In this document: positions 31,112 to 40,038 of the stretch, piece by piece | Layout of the letters: each line of letters begins with the position of its first letter | Numbering within the stretch: position 1 is the first letter of the stretch | Assembly: GCF_003144395.1 (NCBI RefSeq) | Contig: NZ_PENZ01000045.1 | Span: 125,220 to 189,219, forward strand | Length of the DNA stretch: 64,000 bases | From: Proteus faecis | Lineage (GTDB): Bacteria > Pseudomonadota > Gammaproteobacteria > Enterobacterales > Enterobacteriaceae | Direction: 5' to 3' | Program-made: the position numbers and the translations under genes | The notes under the pieces: model-generated | Seen by the model: only the letters and a program-made list of their open reading frames with translations | Database searches by the model: none | What the model was told of the DNA's origin: nothing

Positions 31112-31507
31112 TTAGTTGGTTGTTTTATTAGGTTTAAAACATAATCCTGCGTCTTCTTTATAGACAACATAAGCACGACGCCAAGGCTCATTATCTAAAA
31201 GACGCCATTTATGGCCAGTGCCACTATTATCTTGTGCTAATAACACATCACCCGGCCTAATAATGAAGGTTGAACCATCTTTTACTTCAAATTCTAATGT
31301 ACCAGATAGTGTAATAACATAGCGAGGAACGGGATCCTGATGCCAATCATAAGAACCTCCAGAAGTTGTTTCCCTAAACGATAATTCTGAAACATTGATA
31401 GGTAAACTTTCCCGATCGCCTTGTGAGCTATCTTTAAATTCAATGACACCTTCTTCAAATAACGAATTGCCATCTTCTCCAGTCCATAAACGAACACAAC
31501 GGATCAT
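31112..31507 (-). CDS. Cupin-domain protein encoded upstream of mqo
   Basis: The 131-aa single-domain protein has a cupin barrel: motif 1 around GSYDWHQDPVPRYVITLSG (His56, Asp58, Arg62), and motif 2 around RPGDVLLAQDNSGTGHKW (Gly86, Asp87, His99). It starts MIRCVRLWTGEDG with AAGGAG before the ATG. It ends 12 bp before the mqo start and lacks an intervening terminator, so it is the first gene of an operon with mqo. The classic HxH pair is not intact, so metal content is uncertain. Function is not known; a sensor of a small carboxylate or an auxiliary enzyme is possible. Confidence 0.85.
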   Translation of the reverse strand: MIRCVRLWTGEDGNSLFEEGVIEFKDSSQGDRESLPINVSELSFRETTSGGSYDWHQDPVPRYVITLSGTLEFEVKDGSTFIIRPGDVLLAQDNSGTGHKWRLLDNEPWRRAYVVYKEDAGLCFKPNKTTN

Positions 31508-32003
31508 ATTTTCAAACTCCTTTAATAATTTTATACTTAAAATTACTTAAAATTTGATAATTCTTTAGTATAGATAATATTCTTACTACTTTCCCCAATT
31601 AGCATCATAATTAAATATTTTTATTATTAAAAAAGTATAGCAGTAATTAAATTATATAATTGATTATTAGATCGAATATTCAATAGGTTGTTCAAAAAAA
31701 CATAGTATTCTTTACAAAGAATATTCCGATAATATGTTATATTTCTCAGTCGTTCTTGAATATTTTATTTTTTATTTAATCTTTTTAACCCGTTACATAA
31801 ATTGAGATTTTGCTACTCTGATAAAAATTTATTTTTACTGAGGCTCAAATCATCAATATCTTGAAACGACGAATTAAGGAATAAAAGAAGTAGATATTTG
31901 TCGCTAAATGGTGGGATAACATCAATTATTACAATCATAAATCTAATTTAGCAATAATTAACTCAATAATATTAAGTAGTTAATTTAACTTAAAGAAAAA
32001 ATA
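31508..32003. promoter_or_regulatory. Region upstream of the cupin-mqo operon
   Basis: About 500 AT-rich bases between the cupin gene and the kdsB terminator. They contain no credible coding frame. The only strong signal is the 18-bp palindrome at 31706-31723. Confidence 0.4.
31706..31723. promoter_or_regulatory. 18-bp perfect palindrome upstream of cupin-mqo
   Basis: TATTCTTT-AC-AAAGAATA is a perfect 8-2-8 inverted repeat about 200 bp before the cupin start. It has the size and symmetry of a dimeric regulator operator. A second partial GAATATT lies beside it. The regulator is unknown. Confidence 0.45.
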
Positions 32004-32034
32004 TAAAAACGGCACTTAATAAAATAAGTGCCGC
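32004..32034 (-). terminator. Terminator of ycaR-kdsB
   Basis: CGGCACTTA/TAAGTGCCG nine-pair stem followed on the minus strand by TTTTTATATTTTTT, about 28 bp after the kdsB stop. Confidence 0.92.
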
Positions 32035-32061
32035 TAGATATTTTAGATTTTAATATAATAA

Positions 32062-32823
32062 TTAAAATTCTTGGTTCAGTGCACGATAGGCAGCTCTTGC
32101 TGCAATTAGATCATCTTGTGTATCTACACCTACTCCGGGGACTTCTAATGCTTTTGCAACATGGATTTTTTCGCCATACCACAGTACACGTAGTTGCTCT
32201 AACATTTCAATAGATTCTAATGGGCTTGGTTCCCAAGTAATATATCGACGTATAAAGCCTGCACGATAAGCATAAATACCAATATGGCGTAGATAATGCT
32301 CACCAATTTCATCATGTGATAAATTAAAACGGTCTCTTTCCCAAGGAATGGTTGCACGAGAAAAATAAAGTGCGAAACCTTTTGCATCCATCACGACTTT
32401 CACCGCATTAGGATTAAAAGCTTCTTTTGAATCAACAATAGGTACCGCCAATGTTGCCATTCCTGCACCACAACTTGCTAAATTTTCAGCAACTTGGGTA
32501 ATAATAGCGGGTGGAATAAGAGGCTCATCACCTTGTACGTTAACGATTATCTCATCATCGGCAAATTGATACTTTTCAATGACTTCGGCTAAACGTTCTG
32601 TACCTGAATGGTGATCTTCGCGAGTCATACACGCTTCCCCGCCCGCTTTTTCAACTGCTGCAACGACATCTAAATTATCAGTTGCAACAATGACACGGTT
32701 TGCACCAGAGCGCATAGCTTGTTCCATTACACGAACAATCATAGGTTTGCCATGAATATCCGCGAGGGGTTTACCCGGTAAACGGGTCGATGCATATCGA
32801 CCCGGGATAATGACCGTGAACAT
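32062..32823 (-). CDS. kdsB: 3-deoxy-manno-octulosonate cytidylyltransferase
   Basis: KdsB makes CMP-Kdo from CTP and Kdo, activating the sugar for the LPS inner core. It is 253 aa (E. coli 248). The N-terminal nucleotidyltransferase signature [20 protein letters not shown] is followed by [10 protein letters not shown], the ITRED-like [15 protein letters not shown] and [15 protein letters not shown] with the metal-binding aspartate. It lies 4 bp downstream of ycaR and forms the E. coli-type ycaR-kdsB pair. Confidence 0.97.
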   Translation of the reverse strand: MFTVIIPGRYASTRLPGKPLADIHGKPMIVRVMEQAMRSGANRVIVATDNLDVVAAVEKAGGEACMTREDHHSGTERLAEVIEKYQFADDEIIVNVQGDEPLIPPAIITQVAENLASCGAGMATLAVPIVDSKEAFNPNAVKVVMDAKGFALYFSRATIPWERDRFNLSHDEIGEHYLRHIGIYAYRAGFIRRYITWEPSPLESIEMLEQLRVLWYGEKIHVAKALEVPGVGVDTQDDLIAARAAYRALNQEF

Positions 32824-32827
32824 GAAA

Positions 32828-33007
32828 TTACTTTTCCTCTTCTAGTGACAATTCTCTTGCTTCATTCTCCAGAAGAACGGGGATATTGTCACGAACAGGA
32901 TAAGCTAAATGATCAATTTTGCAGATAAGCTCTGAATTTTCTTTATCAAAGATAAGTTTGCCGTGGCAAACTGGACAAGCAATAATTTCGAGTAAGCGGT
33001 GATCCAT
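32828..33007 (-). CDS. ycaR: YcaR, Trm112/UPF0434 family small protein
   Basis: A 59-aa protein, [20 protein letters not shown] then [20 protein letters not shown] and an acidic tail. It has the UPF0434/Trm112 fold signature: [10 protein letters not shown] (CxxC at 11-14), a later Cys and the [12 protein letters not shown] segment. Biochemical role in enterobacteria is unclear; Trm112 relatives act as methyltransferase activators in other organisms. A GAGGGA ribosome-binding site precedes the ATG. It ends 4 bp before kdsB. It is easily missed because it is short. Confidence 0.93.
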   Translation of the reverse strand: MDHRLLEIIACPVCHGKLIFDKENSELICKIDHLAYPVRDNIPVLLENEARELSLEEEK

Positions 33008-33159
33008 TTTGTCCCTCTCAAGGGTTAATCATTTTATAGGGCAAAAGGATATCATAAGGAATGATCAGCGTTAATACTCAAAACCACTCGTTTAGTGATA
33101 ATTCGAAAATAATTTTAGTTATTAATAAATTTATTATTTTCTCTTTTACTATAAGCAAC

Positions 33160-33187
33160 AAAAAAGCCACATTAATGTGGCTTTTTA
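33160..33187. terminator. Bidirectional-type terminator between csp gene and ycaR
   Basis: AAAAAGCCACAT/ATGTGGCTTTTT perfectly symmetric stem with A and T flanks. On the minus strand it lies about 240 bp past the cold-shock gene and just before the ycaR promoter region, so it probably insulates ycaR-kdsB from upstream transcription. Confidence 0.85.
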
Positions 33188-33422
33188 TCGTTGAGTCTGC
33201 AACATCATTAATAAAGAATTACATTCAGCTTTTATTGATAATAATTTAACCTTTTTATTATCTTTATTGCATTCTAATTAACGAAAGCACTCTTTTATAT
33301 TACTTACTTCAGCTCGGTGGTAAACTATTTCCGCTTACCTACCTAAAATAGGCATAAACGATAATTTAATCTCAATGCTAAACTATCGTTTTATCTACAT
33401 CTTTGACAAGGCTAAGCCTTAT
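33188..33422. other. Non-coding stretch downstream of the cold-shock gene
   Basis: About 235 AT-rich bases. A long-loop inverted repeat (AAACGATA at about 33356 with TATCGTTT at about 33385) and an AAGGCT/AGCCTT pair next to the csp stop may be 3'-UTR structure. No coding frame was found. Confidence 0.4.
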
Positions 33423-33638
33423 TTAAAACCCGATAACATCAGCGGCTTCTAAACCTGCTGCTGTTCTGATAACAGAAAACTCAACGTCTTGGCCTTCTGT
33501 TAATGCTTTATTTTTTGTATTGGCAATCGCTTTTTTATTGACATAAACTTCTTGTTCAATATCTCTTGCAACAATAAGACCATAACCTTTGTTATTGTCA
33601 AACCATTTTACGCGACCCATTCTTAATTGTAATGTCAT
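33423..33638 (-). CDS. Divergent cold-shock-domain protein, CspA family
   Basis: A 71-aa single cold-shock domain: MTLQLRMGRVKWFDNNKGYG, then LIVARDIEQEVYVNKKAIAN and a C-terminal TEGQDVEFSVIRTAAGLEAA. The overall OB-fold framework (GxVKWFxxxKGxG and EGQxVEF) is kept. RNP1, normally KGFGFI, is KGYGLI, and RNP2, normally VFVHFSAI, is VYVNKKAI, removing two aromatic residues and the His that contact nucleic acid. AAGGAG precedes the start by about 10 nt. It lies alone between lpxK and ycaR. Family membership is clear; nucleic-acid binding may be weak or altered. Confidence 0.88.
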   Translation of the reverse strand: MTLQLRMGRVKWFDNNKGYGLIVARDIEQEVYVNKKAIANTKNKALTEGQDVEFSVIRTAAGLEAADVIGF

Positions 33639-34151
33639 GATAGATAAACTCCTTTTGTTCTTTGTATAGTTTTATTTTCCTATACATATGCATCCTACTT
33701 TTTATTAAGTCTTCGTATATAAAACCCCAATTAAATTCTGAACACATTAATTTAAGTAGTGCATTTTATTATTCAATATAAATGTTCAAAATCGTGATAG
33801 CTAAGCTTAATAAATATCATAAAGCTCAATAAATATTTACAGTATCAATATGACAAAAAAATGACATGTTGATATTTATTGCACACTGATAAAAAGATAA
33901 CCGAATATAGCGATAATGAATCACCAGCAAAAATGGTTTTCATCATTCGTTGTGTACAAAAGTCGACACTATTCACTGCTCAAACTATTAACTCTACATC
34001 TAAGATCCACAAAATCTCCACACAAGGCTTTTGAGTAGATAGGGTAATGACGAGTTAAATTGAACTACGACAAAAGCGATATGCAACTATAGGTAGGTAA
34101 TCTTTTATGTAACGCTATCCTGATTTCCACTATAAATATCATTGTTTCAGA
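33639..34151. other. Long region between lpxK and the cold-shock gene
   Basis: There are 513 bases with no credible coding frame. The part nearest the csp start may include a long 5' leader, as in other cspA-family genes, but no cold-box could be identified with confidence. An imperfect hairpin is present around 33916-33952. Confidence 0.4.
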
Positions 34152-35141
34152 TCAGATACAAGTTTTTTTCGAGCCGTAAATTAAATTGCTGACTTGTTTT
34201 AGCACAGATTGACTATTTAATTCAGCGCTAACCGGTAAATACCACCAATTATCTTGCGCAAAATGCTGACATTTAACAGCATCCTTTTCTGTCATAATAA
34301 GGGGTTCTAAATCAGGTGTTAAATCTTGTAATTCTTGGGCACTATAATCACTATGATCACTAAATGATTTTGTTGTGATTAACTCTACTCCTTTTTCATT
34401 TAAAGAGTTAAAAAATCGAGGTGGATGACCAATTCCAGCGATAGCAACAGCTTTTTTAATTTGCTGAACGGGTTTCTTTTCTCCCGTTTTAAGATTCACT
34501 GCAATATCACCTTCCAACGTCATGCCTATCTCTTTACCTTGACTTACCCCACCATTAACAATAATTGCATCTACTGACTTTAAGCGTCCTACACGCTCTC
34601 GCATAGGGCCTGCTGGTAACCACCAACCATTACCAAACCGACGCAGACCATCAATGACAACAATTTCATAATCTCGTTGTAATGCATAATGCTGTAAACC
34701 ATCATCCGTAATGATAACATCAAGCTTATATTGAGCTAATAACGCTTTTACTGCATCTCGTCGATTAGGAGCAACCGCCACGGGAACACCAGTTCGATGA
34801 TGAATCAATACAGGTTCATCACCTGCCATGGCAGGTGATGTATCCGAGGCCAAAAGTAATGGATAATGGTCTGATTTCCCGCCGTAACCACGAGAGACAA
34901 CACCTGGTTTAAATCCCCGCTGTATTAATTGCTCAACAAGCCATATCACAACGGGTGTTTTACCATTCCCACCTGCGGTTAAATTACCAACAATCACAAC
35001 AGGAACGGGAGCTTTCCATGATGCTAACCACCCTTTCTGATATGCAAAACGCCTTAACAGTGTGATCACACCATACAACCATGAGAATGGAAGCAATAGG
35101 ATATAAAACCAAGATTTACCAGACCAAATCCGTTCAATCAT
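34152..35141 (-). CDS. lpxK: Tetraacyldisaccharide 4'-kinase
   Basis: LpxK phosphorylates the 4' position of the lipid A disaccharide at the inner membrane, yielding lipid IVA. It is 329 aa (E. coli 328). An N-terminal membrane-anchoring helix ([20 protein letters not shown]) is followed by the P-loop [24 protein letters not shown], the [12 protein letters not shown] motif and [16 protein letters not shown]. Its start overlaps the msbA stop by 4 bp. E. coli has ycaQ next; here a cold-shock gene occupies that place. Confidence 0.97.
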   Translation of the reverse strand: MIERIWSGKSWFYILLLPFSWLYGVITLLRRFAYQKGWLASWKAPVPVVIVGNLTAGGNGKTPVVIWLVEQLIQRGFKPGVVSRGYGGKSDHYPLLLASDTSPAMAGDEPVLIHHRTGVPVAVAPNRRDAVKALLAQYKLDVIITDDGLQHYALQRDYEIVVIDGLRRFGNGWWLPAGPMRERVGRLKSVDAIIVNGGVSQGKEIGMTLEGDIAVNLKTGEKKPVQQIKKAVAIAGIGHPPRFFNSLNEKGVELITTKSFSDHSDYSAQELQDLTPDLEPLIMTEKDAVKCQHFAQDNWWYLPVSAELNSQSVLKQVSNLIYGSKKTCI

Positions 35142-36883
35142 TTGCCAAATTGCATCCTGTGAAGTTGTGCATAAATACCTTTTTTCTCAATCAAATCAAG
35201 GTGTGCGCCACGTTCAATAATTTCACCATCTTCAATAACCAATATTTCATCTGCTTTTTCAATCGTCGATAAACGGTGAGCAATGACTAAAGAGGTTCTG
35301 TTTCGTTGTAGTTCATCAAGTGCTGACTGGATAGCTCGTTCTGATTCTGTATCTAGCGCCGATGTTGCTTCATCAAGAATAAGAATTGGTGAATCTCGTA
35401 ATAACGCTCTTGCTATTGCAATACGCTGACGTTGTCCACCTGAAAGTAACACGCCATTTTCACCAATTTCAGTATCTAAGCCTTTATCCATTTTTTGGAT
35501 AAAATCCATCGCATGTGCCATTTTCGCTGCTTTTTCAATATCTTCACGGGAATACTGATCTTCACAAGCGTAGACGATATTGTTTGCTACAGTTTCATTA
35601 AAAAGATGTACATTTTGAGAAACTAGTGCAACTTGGTTACGCAAAGATTTCAATGTGTATTCACGAATATCATGACCATTAATCAATATCTCACCTTCAT
35701 TAATGTCATAAAAACGAGTGAGCAGATTTGCAATCGTAGACTTACCTGACCCAGAACGCCCAACTAATGCAACAGTTTTCCCTGCGGGAATAGTAAATGA
35801 TATGTTTTTCAGTGCCGGCGTATCTTTTGTGACATATTGGAAAGTTACATTACGAAACTCAATATCACCTGTTGGTTTTTTCAGTTCAAGTTTACCCGTG
35901 TCTTTTTCTTGCTCCATATCGAGAATAGCAAATAGCGTTTGACAAGCAGCCATACCACGCTGAAATTGAGCATTGACATTAGTCAGTGATTTCAACGGGC
36001 GCATTAATGCAACCATTGAGGAAAAGACAACAGTAATTGTACCCGCTGTTAATGTTTCCATAATTTCAGGGAAACTTGCTGCATACAGAACAAAGGCTAA
36101 TGCGAAAGAAGCAATCAATTGAATAATAGGATCTGAAATTGACGACGCGACAACCATACGCATACCTTGGCGACGAATATGATTACTCACATGGTTAAAG
36201 CGTTTATTTTCAACTTCTTGACCATTAAAAATCAGTACTTCTTTATGTCCTTTTAGCATTTGTTCTGCGCTAGTTGTCACTTGCCCCATGCTATTTTGGA
36301 TTCGTTTACTGATGGTTCTAAAACGAGTTGATACCAAACGGATAACAACTGCTACAATAGGCGCGATCACAATAAGGATCAGGGATAATTGCCAGCTATA
36401 GTAAAACATCAAACAAAATAGCCCGATGATATAAGCACCTTCACGCACTACAGTAATTAATGCACCTGATGATGAAGAGGCAACTTGTTCTGAATCATAT
36501 GTGATACGGGAAAGTAAAGTCCCTGTTGATTGCTGATCAAAAAAGCTCACCGGCATTCCCATAATATGAGAAAACAGTCGGCGACGCATATTCATTACTA
36601 CTTTTCCAGATACCCAAGAAAGGCAGTAACTTGAAATAAAGTTAGATATACCACGCAGAACTATCAGTCCAATAACGGCAAAAGGCATCCATTTTAATAC
36701 GTCATTGCTGGCTTTACCAAACCCTTCATCAAGAAGCGGTTTTAATAAAGAAATCATAAATGCATCCACACCCGCATTAACGACTAATGCAATTGCAGCA
36801 ACGATTAAACCCGCTTTGAAAAGTCGGATCATTGGCCATAAGCGGCGGAATGTTTGCCACGTTGATAGATCTATATCATTCAT
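35138..36883 (-). CDS. msbA: Lipid A / LPS flippase MsbA (ABC exporter)
   Basis: MsbA is the homodimeric ABC half-transporter flipping lipid A-core across the inner membrane. From [20 protein letters not shown] the product is 581 aa (E. coli 582). There are six membrane helices in the first about 320 residues. The nucleotide-binding domain has Walker [10 protein letters not shown]-loop [10 protein letters not shown], signature LSGGQRQR, Walker [13 protein letters not shown] and the H-loop [12 protein letters not shown]. The upstream in-frame TTG at 36895 is less likely. It follows ycaI by 36 bp and is coupled to lpxK. Confidence 0.97.
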   Translation of the reverse strand: MNDIDLSTWQTFRRLWPMIRLFKAGLIVAAIALVVNAGVDAFMISLLKPLLDEGFGKASNDVLKWMPFAVIGLIVLRGISNFISSYCLSWVSGKVVMNMRRRLFSHIMGMPVSFFDQQSTGTLLSRITYDSEQVASSSSGALITVVREGAYIIGLFCLMFYYSWQLSLILIVIAPIVAVVIRLVSTRFRTISKRIQNSMGQVTTSAEQMLKGHKEVLIFNGQEVENKRFNHVSNHIRRQGMRMVVASSISDPIIQLIASFALAFVLYAASFPEIMETLTAGTITVVFSSMVALMRPLKSLTNVNAQFQRGMAACQTLFAILDMEQEKDTGKLELKKPTGDIEFRNVTFQYVTKDTPALKNISFTIPAGKTVALVGRSGSGKSTIANLLTRFYDINEGEILINGHDIREYTLKSLRNQVALVSQNVHLFNETVANNIVYACEDQYSREDIEKAAKMAHAMDFIQKMDKGLDTEIGENGVLLSGGQRQRIAIARALLRDSPILILDEATSALDTESERAIQSALDELQRNRTSLVIAHRLSTIEKADEILVIEDGEIIERGAHLDLIEKKGIYAQLHRMQFGK

Positions 36884-36919
36884 ATATATTACCAAACTTT
36901 TAATAATTAGCCGGTCATT

Positions 36920-39289
36920 CTACTCGGGAAACGTCAAAATACCAAACCACTGATGATACCAACGAGGTAAAATATCTCGTCTATAGGTAAATACATCAAT
37001 ATTATCTTGATTGAACTCGACAGAAACTTGACCACTAACAGAGGTTGTTAGCCAATTAATAGCTTCTTTTTTATAACGAAGATGTACTTTATCAGAAGGT
37101 AAACGCCAAGGGCTATAACGAGCAGCAGAAACGAGTGCAATTTTTGGCGATACTGCTTGAATAAACATCAATGTGGAAGATGTTTGACTACCATGATGAG
37201 GAACTTGTAAAACATCCGCTTTCAGTTGAGTTTTTTTTACTCTTACCAATTGAGCTTCAGCTTCTTTCTCTATATCTCCAGTCAAAAGAATAGTATGTTT
37301 ACCATCGCTGACATTAATCACACAGGATTGATTGTTCTTCGGGGAGAGTAATTTATTTGGTGGCCATAATGCATCAAATTGAAGCCCTTTCCACTGCCAT
37401 GATTTATTGCTTAAGCAAGCTAAATGAGAAGGATCGTCAAAACTACTACGAATGCTTAAGTGAGGATAAGCTTTTATTAAATCTTTAATTCCTCCCGTAT
37501 GATCAAGATGGTCATGACTAATTATCAATGCAACTGGTTTAAGTCGATGACTTTTTAAATAAGGAATAATGACACTTTTGGCAATTGAACCACCACCTTT
37601 CCAACGCATTCCCGTGTCATAAATAATCGCCTCCCCTTCTTTTTCAATAATAACCGCCAAACCATGTCCAACATCTAGCATAGATATTCGCCATTGATAG
37701 TGTGATGAAGCTACGAATTCACAATATAAAATAGCGCCAAGAGCCACAATACAAATAAAGTGGTGATACCACCATGACATTTTAATGATTAAAATAATAC
37801 CTATGCCCAAAAAACCTAATAATAAAGGGATAGCGCCGATATCTTGCCAAAATGGTAAAAATAATGGAGAACACCAAAAAGCAAGGTTAATAGAAAGATC
37901 AACCCAATGCCAAATTATTGGTTGTAAAAATGAGAGAAAAAATGTCAATAATCCAAACATTATTAATGGCACAGTAATAAAAGAAATAACAGGAACCGCC
38001 CATAAATTAACGATAAAACTAAAAAAATTAGCACCATTAAATAAATATAATTGAAATGGTAATAAAATTATTAATAAACCAAATTGTAAATGTATCAATC
38101 TTAAAATAAACCACCGCTTTTGATAATTATATTGAATTTTTAATGGATACATCCAATACCAAAAAATAATGGCAAATACAGCAGAAAATGAAAGCCAAAA
38201 ACTGGCAGAAAGAATAGAAAGAGGTTCAACAATCAGAATGAGTGCAGCACTCCAAAGTGCCCATTGCCAAGGTAAAAATAATCGGCTCCCCGAATGTAAA
38301 ATAACCCAAACGGTTAATCCTATCACAGCTCTTGTTGCCGGTATTCCCCAACCTGATAACGTGGCATAGAAAACACCACATAGCCAAGCTATAACTAATG
38401 GAAACTGTGGATTAATCCATCTGATAGGAAAAAGAAATTGAATACCTCTTGCAATACCCCAACCAACAAAGGCAGCTAAACCTATATGTAAACCCGATAT
38501 CACAATTAAATGAGCAACCCCTGTTTTCATATAGAGATCTTTTTTCTCGGGTTCGATATGTCGTTTATCGCCTAAAACTAGAGCAATAATTTCACCTTTA
38601 TTTTGTGTGGTTTGCCAATAAGCTGAGATTGTCTGAATAAGTTGAGTACGCAGTGATATATCATCTCGAATAAACTTAGCTGACATCACTTTACCCGTTA
38701 ATGTTTCTTTCATAGAAACAGCATATTTTTGGTTATCAAATCCACCTTGATTTAAATAGCTATGGACAGCTCTGAATTGAATTTTAAACTTCCAATGCTG
38801 GCCTGCCATTATATTTTTAGGCGGATTTCGCCAATACACATTGGCATAAACAGATGATGAAAAGAGTGTTTTTTTCGTAATAGGTATTTTGATAATAATA
38901 TTACCATCTGTTAATTGGCGATACTCTATTACCTTGGTTTCAATGGTTGCTACATTATCAGCAAATTGTTCCGTTCTCGTCATTAAGGATGACGCTACCA
39001 TATTTGAATAAACCCAGAAAAATAGAAATATTGCTAAAAATCGGAATAAGCAAAAAGGGATCAGTAATAGAAAGAGTGCAACAAGAATAATAATGTAATA
39101 AATAGTCTGGCTAAAAAGTGAATGTTGAATTAATAATGGTAAACAACCTAATATCATCGCCAAAGCAATATTATCTAAAGTTAACCTTGTGAAATAGAGT
39201 TTTTGAAAATAGGTTGAATGAAAACACCTCCGTTTTATTGATATCACCTCTAACCCAAAAAAACTCATCATTCGATTCAATAAAATCAT
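36920..39289 (-). CDS. ycaI: ComEC/Rec2-type DNA uptake channel protein (YcaI)
   Basis: ComEC family proteins carry single-stranded DNA across the inner membrane in competent bacteria. From the ATG at 39289 (AAGGA 8 nt upstream) the product is 789 aa. Possible alternatives are a TTG at 39310 and downstream ATGs, and the E. coli protein is about 754 aa. There is an N-terminal membrane region, an OB-like domain (residues about 120-200), the competence domain GVAHLIVISGLHIGLAAFVG with multiple helices, and a C-terminal metallo-beta-lactamase-like domain with ISHDHLDHTGGIKDL and VPHHGSQTSS. It is intact, with no frameshift, and is first in the ycaI-msbA-lpxK unit. Confidence 0.92.
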   Translation of the reverse strand: MILLNRMMSFFGLEVISIKRRCFHSTYFQKLYFTRLTLDNIALAMILGCLPLLIQHSLFSQTIYYIIILVALFLLLIPFCLFRFLAIFLFFWVYSNMVASSLMTRTEQFADNVATIETKVIEYRQLTDGNIIIKIPITKKTLFSSSVYANVYWRNPPKNIMAGQHWKFKIQFRAVHSYLNQGGFDNQKYAVSMKETLTGKVMSAKFIRDDISLRTQLIQTISAYWQTTQNKGEIIALVLGDKRHIEPEKKDLYMKTGVAHLIVISGLHIGLAAFVGWGIARGIQFLFPIRWINPQFPLVIAWLCGVFYATLSGWGIPATRAVIGLTVWVILHSGSRLFLPWQWALWSAALILIVEPLSILSASFWLSFSAVFAIIFWYWMYPLKIQYNYQKRWFILRLIHLQFGLLIILLPFQLYLFNGANFFSFIVNLWAVPVISFITVPLIMFGLLTFFLSFLQPIIWHWVDLSINLAFWCSPLFLPFWQDIGAIPLLLGFLGIGIILIIKMSWWYHHFICIVALGAILYCEFVASSHYQWRISMLDVGHGLAVIIEKEGEAIIYDTGMRWKGGGSIAKSVIIPYLKSHRLKPVALIISHDHLDHTGGIKDLIKAYPHLSIRSSFDDPSHLACLSNKSWQWKGLQFDALWPPNKLLSPKNNQSCVINVSDGKHTILLTGDIEKEAEAQLVRVKKTQLKADVLQVPHHGSQTSSTLMFIQAVSPKIALVSAARYSPWRLPSDKVHLRYKKEAINWLTTSVSGQVSVEFNQDNIDVFTYRRDILPRWYHQWFGILTFPE

Positions 39290-39624
39290 TTCCAGCATCC
39301 TTACTTTCAATCATTCTTTAAATATCATGATGTTATCATTTGATTAAAGAAAGGATTTTAGACCGTTTTTTAGCAGTACTTTATAAAAAGAAAAAGCGCC
39401 CTTGCTACATACAATAAATTTTGAGAAGAAACTCGTAAAAAGCGAAACAACTAAGTGATATTGGTAATTAAGTAGAGAAATTAAAACTGAAACAGAATAC
39501 AGTAATAAAAAAGAAAGATGCTAATGAGATAAAGCCAATAGAGCGAATCAATAATTCAGGATTAGAAATAGAAGAAGATTAGAGAGGAGAAAAACAGACT
39601 AAAAGCCATAATAATTAGTAATAA
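39290..39624. other. A-rich spacer between ihfB and ycaI
   Basis: About 335 bases, strongly A-rich on the plus strand. An open stretch of about 36 codons near 39460-39580 has no start codon. Nothing is supported as a gene; the ycaI promoter should be here. Confidence 0.4.
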
Positions 39625-39648
39625 AAAACGGCACCTAAGCGCCGTTTT
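39625..39648 (-). terminator. Terminator of ihfB
   Basis: AACGGC/GCCGTT stem followed by six T on the minus strand, about 40 bp past the ihfB stop. Confidence 0.85.
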
Positions 39649-39688
39649 GAGAAAGTTAACTAACATCGTGCCATTTCGACAGGAGTTA

Positions 39689-39976
39689 TTATTCCGTATA
39701 AATATTTACACGGTCACGTAACTCTTTACCAGGCTTAAAGTGTGGAACGTATTTACCTTCCAGATCTACTTTATCACCAGTCTTCGGGTTACGACCCGTA
39801 CGCGGCGCACGGTAGTGTAGAGAAAAACTGCCGAATCCGCGGACTTCGATACGCTCACCATCAGCTAAAGTATCAGCCATATGATCAAGCATTTCTTTTA
39901 CAGCTTCTTCAACCGTCTTAGCCGAAAGATGAGATTGTAGGCCTGCAAGTCTCTCGATTAACTCAGACTTGGTCAT
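39689..39976 (-). CDS. ihfB: Integration host factor beta subunit
   Basis: IHF-beta pairs with IHF-alpha to bind and sharply bend specific DNA in recombination, replication and transcription. The 95-aa product (E. coli 94) starts [20 protein letters not shown]. The HU/IHF signature [20 protein letters not shown] spans residues about 46-65, including the beta-arm proline region, followed by [15 protein letters not shown]. It lies 62 bp downstream of rpsA in the same orientation, as in E. coli. AGGGAGG precedes the ATG. Confidence 0.98.
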   Translation of the reverse strand: MTKSELIERLAGLQSHLSAKTVEEAVKEMLDHMADTLADGERIEVRGFGSFSLHYRAPRTGRNPKTGDKVDLEGKYVPHFKPGKELRDRVNIYTE

Positions 39977-40038
39977 ATTACCTCCCTAAACTACCGATAA
40001 ATAGGCAACGATTAACGTTGCCTCGTTAATAACTTAAA

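Noticed and set aside
33061-33249. Plus-strand 62-codon frame between ycaR and the csp gene
   Set aside because: It reads through a symmetrical terminator and has low-complexity AT-rich codons.
39460-39582. Open stretch of about 36 codons rich in Lys, Glu and Asn
   Set aside because: No ATG, GTG or TTG start and an in-frame stop just upstream; composition follows the A-rich DNA.
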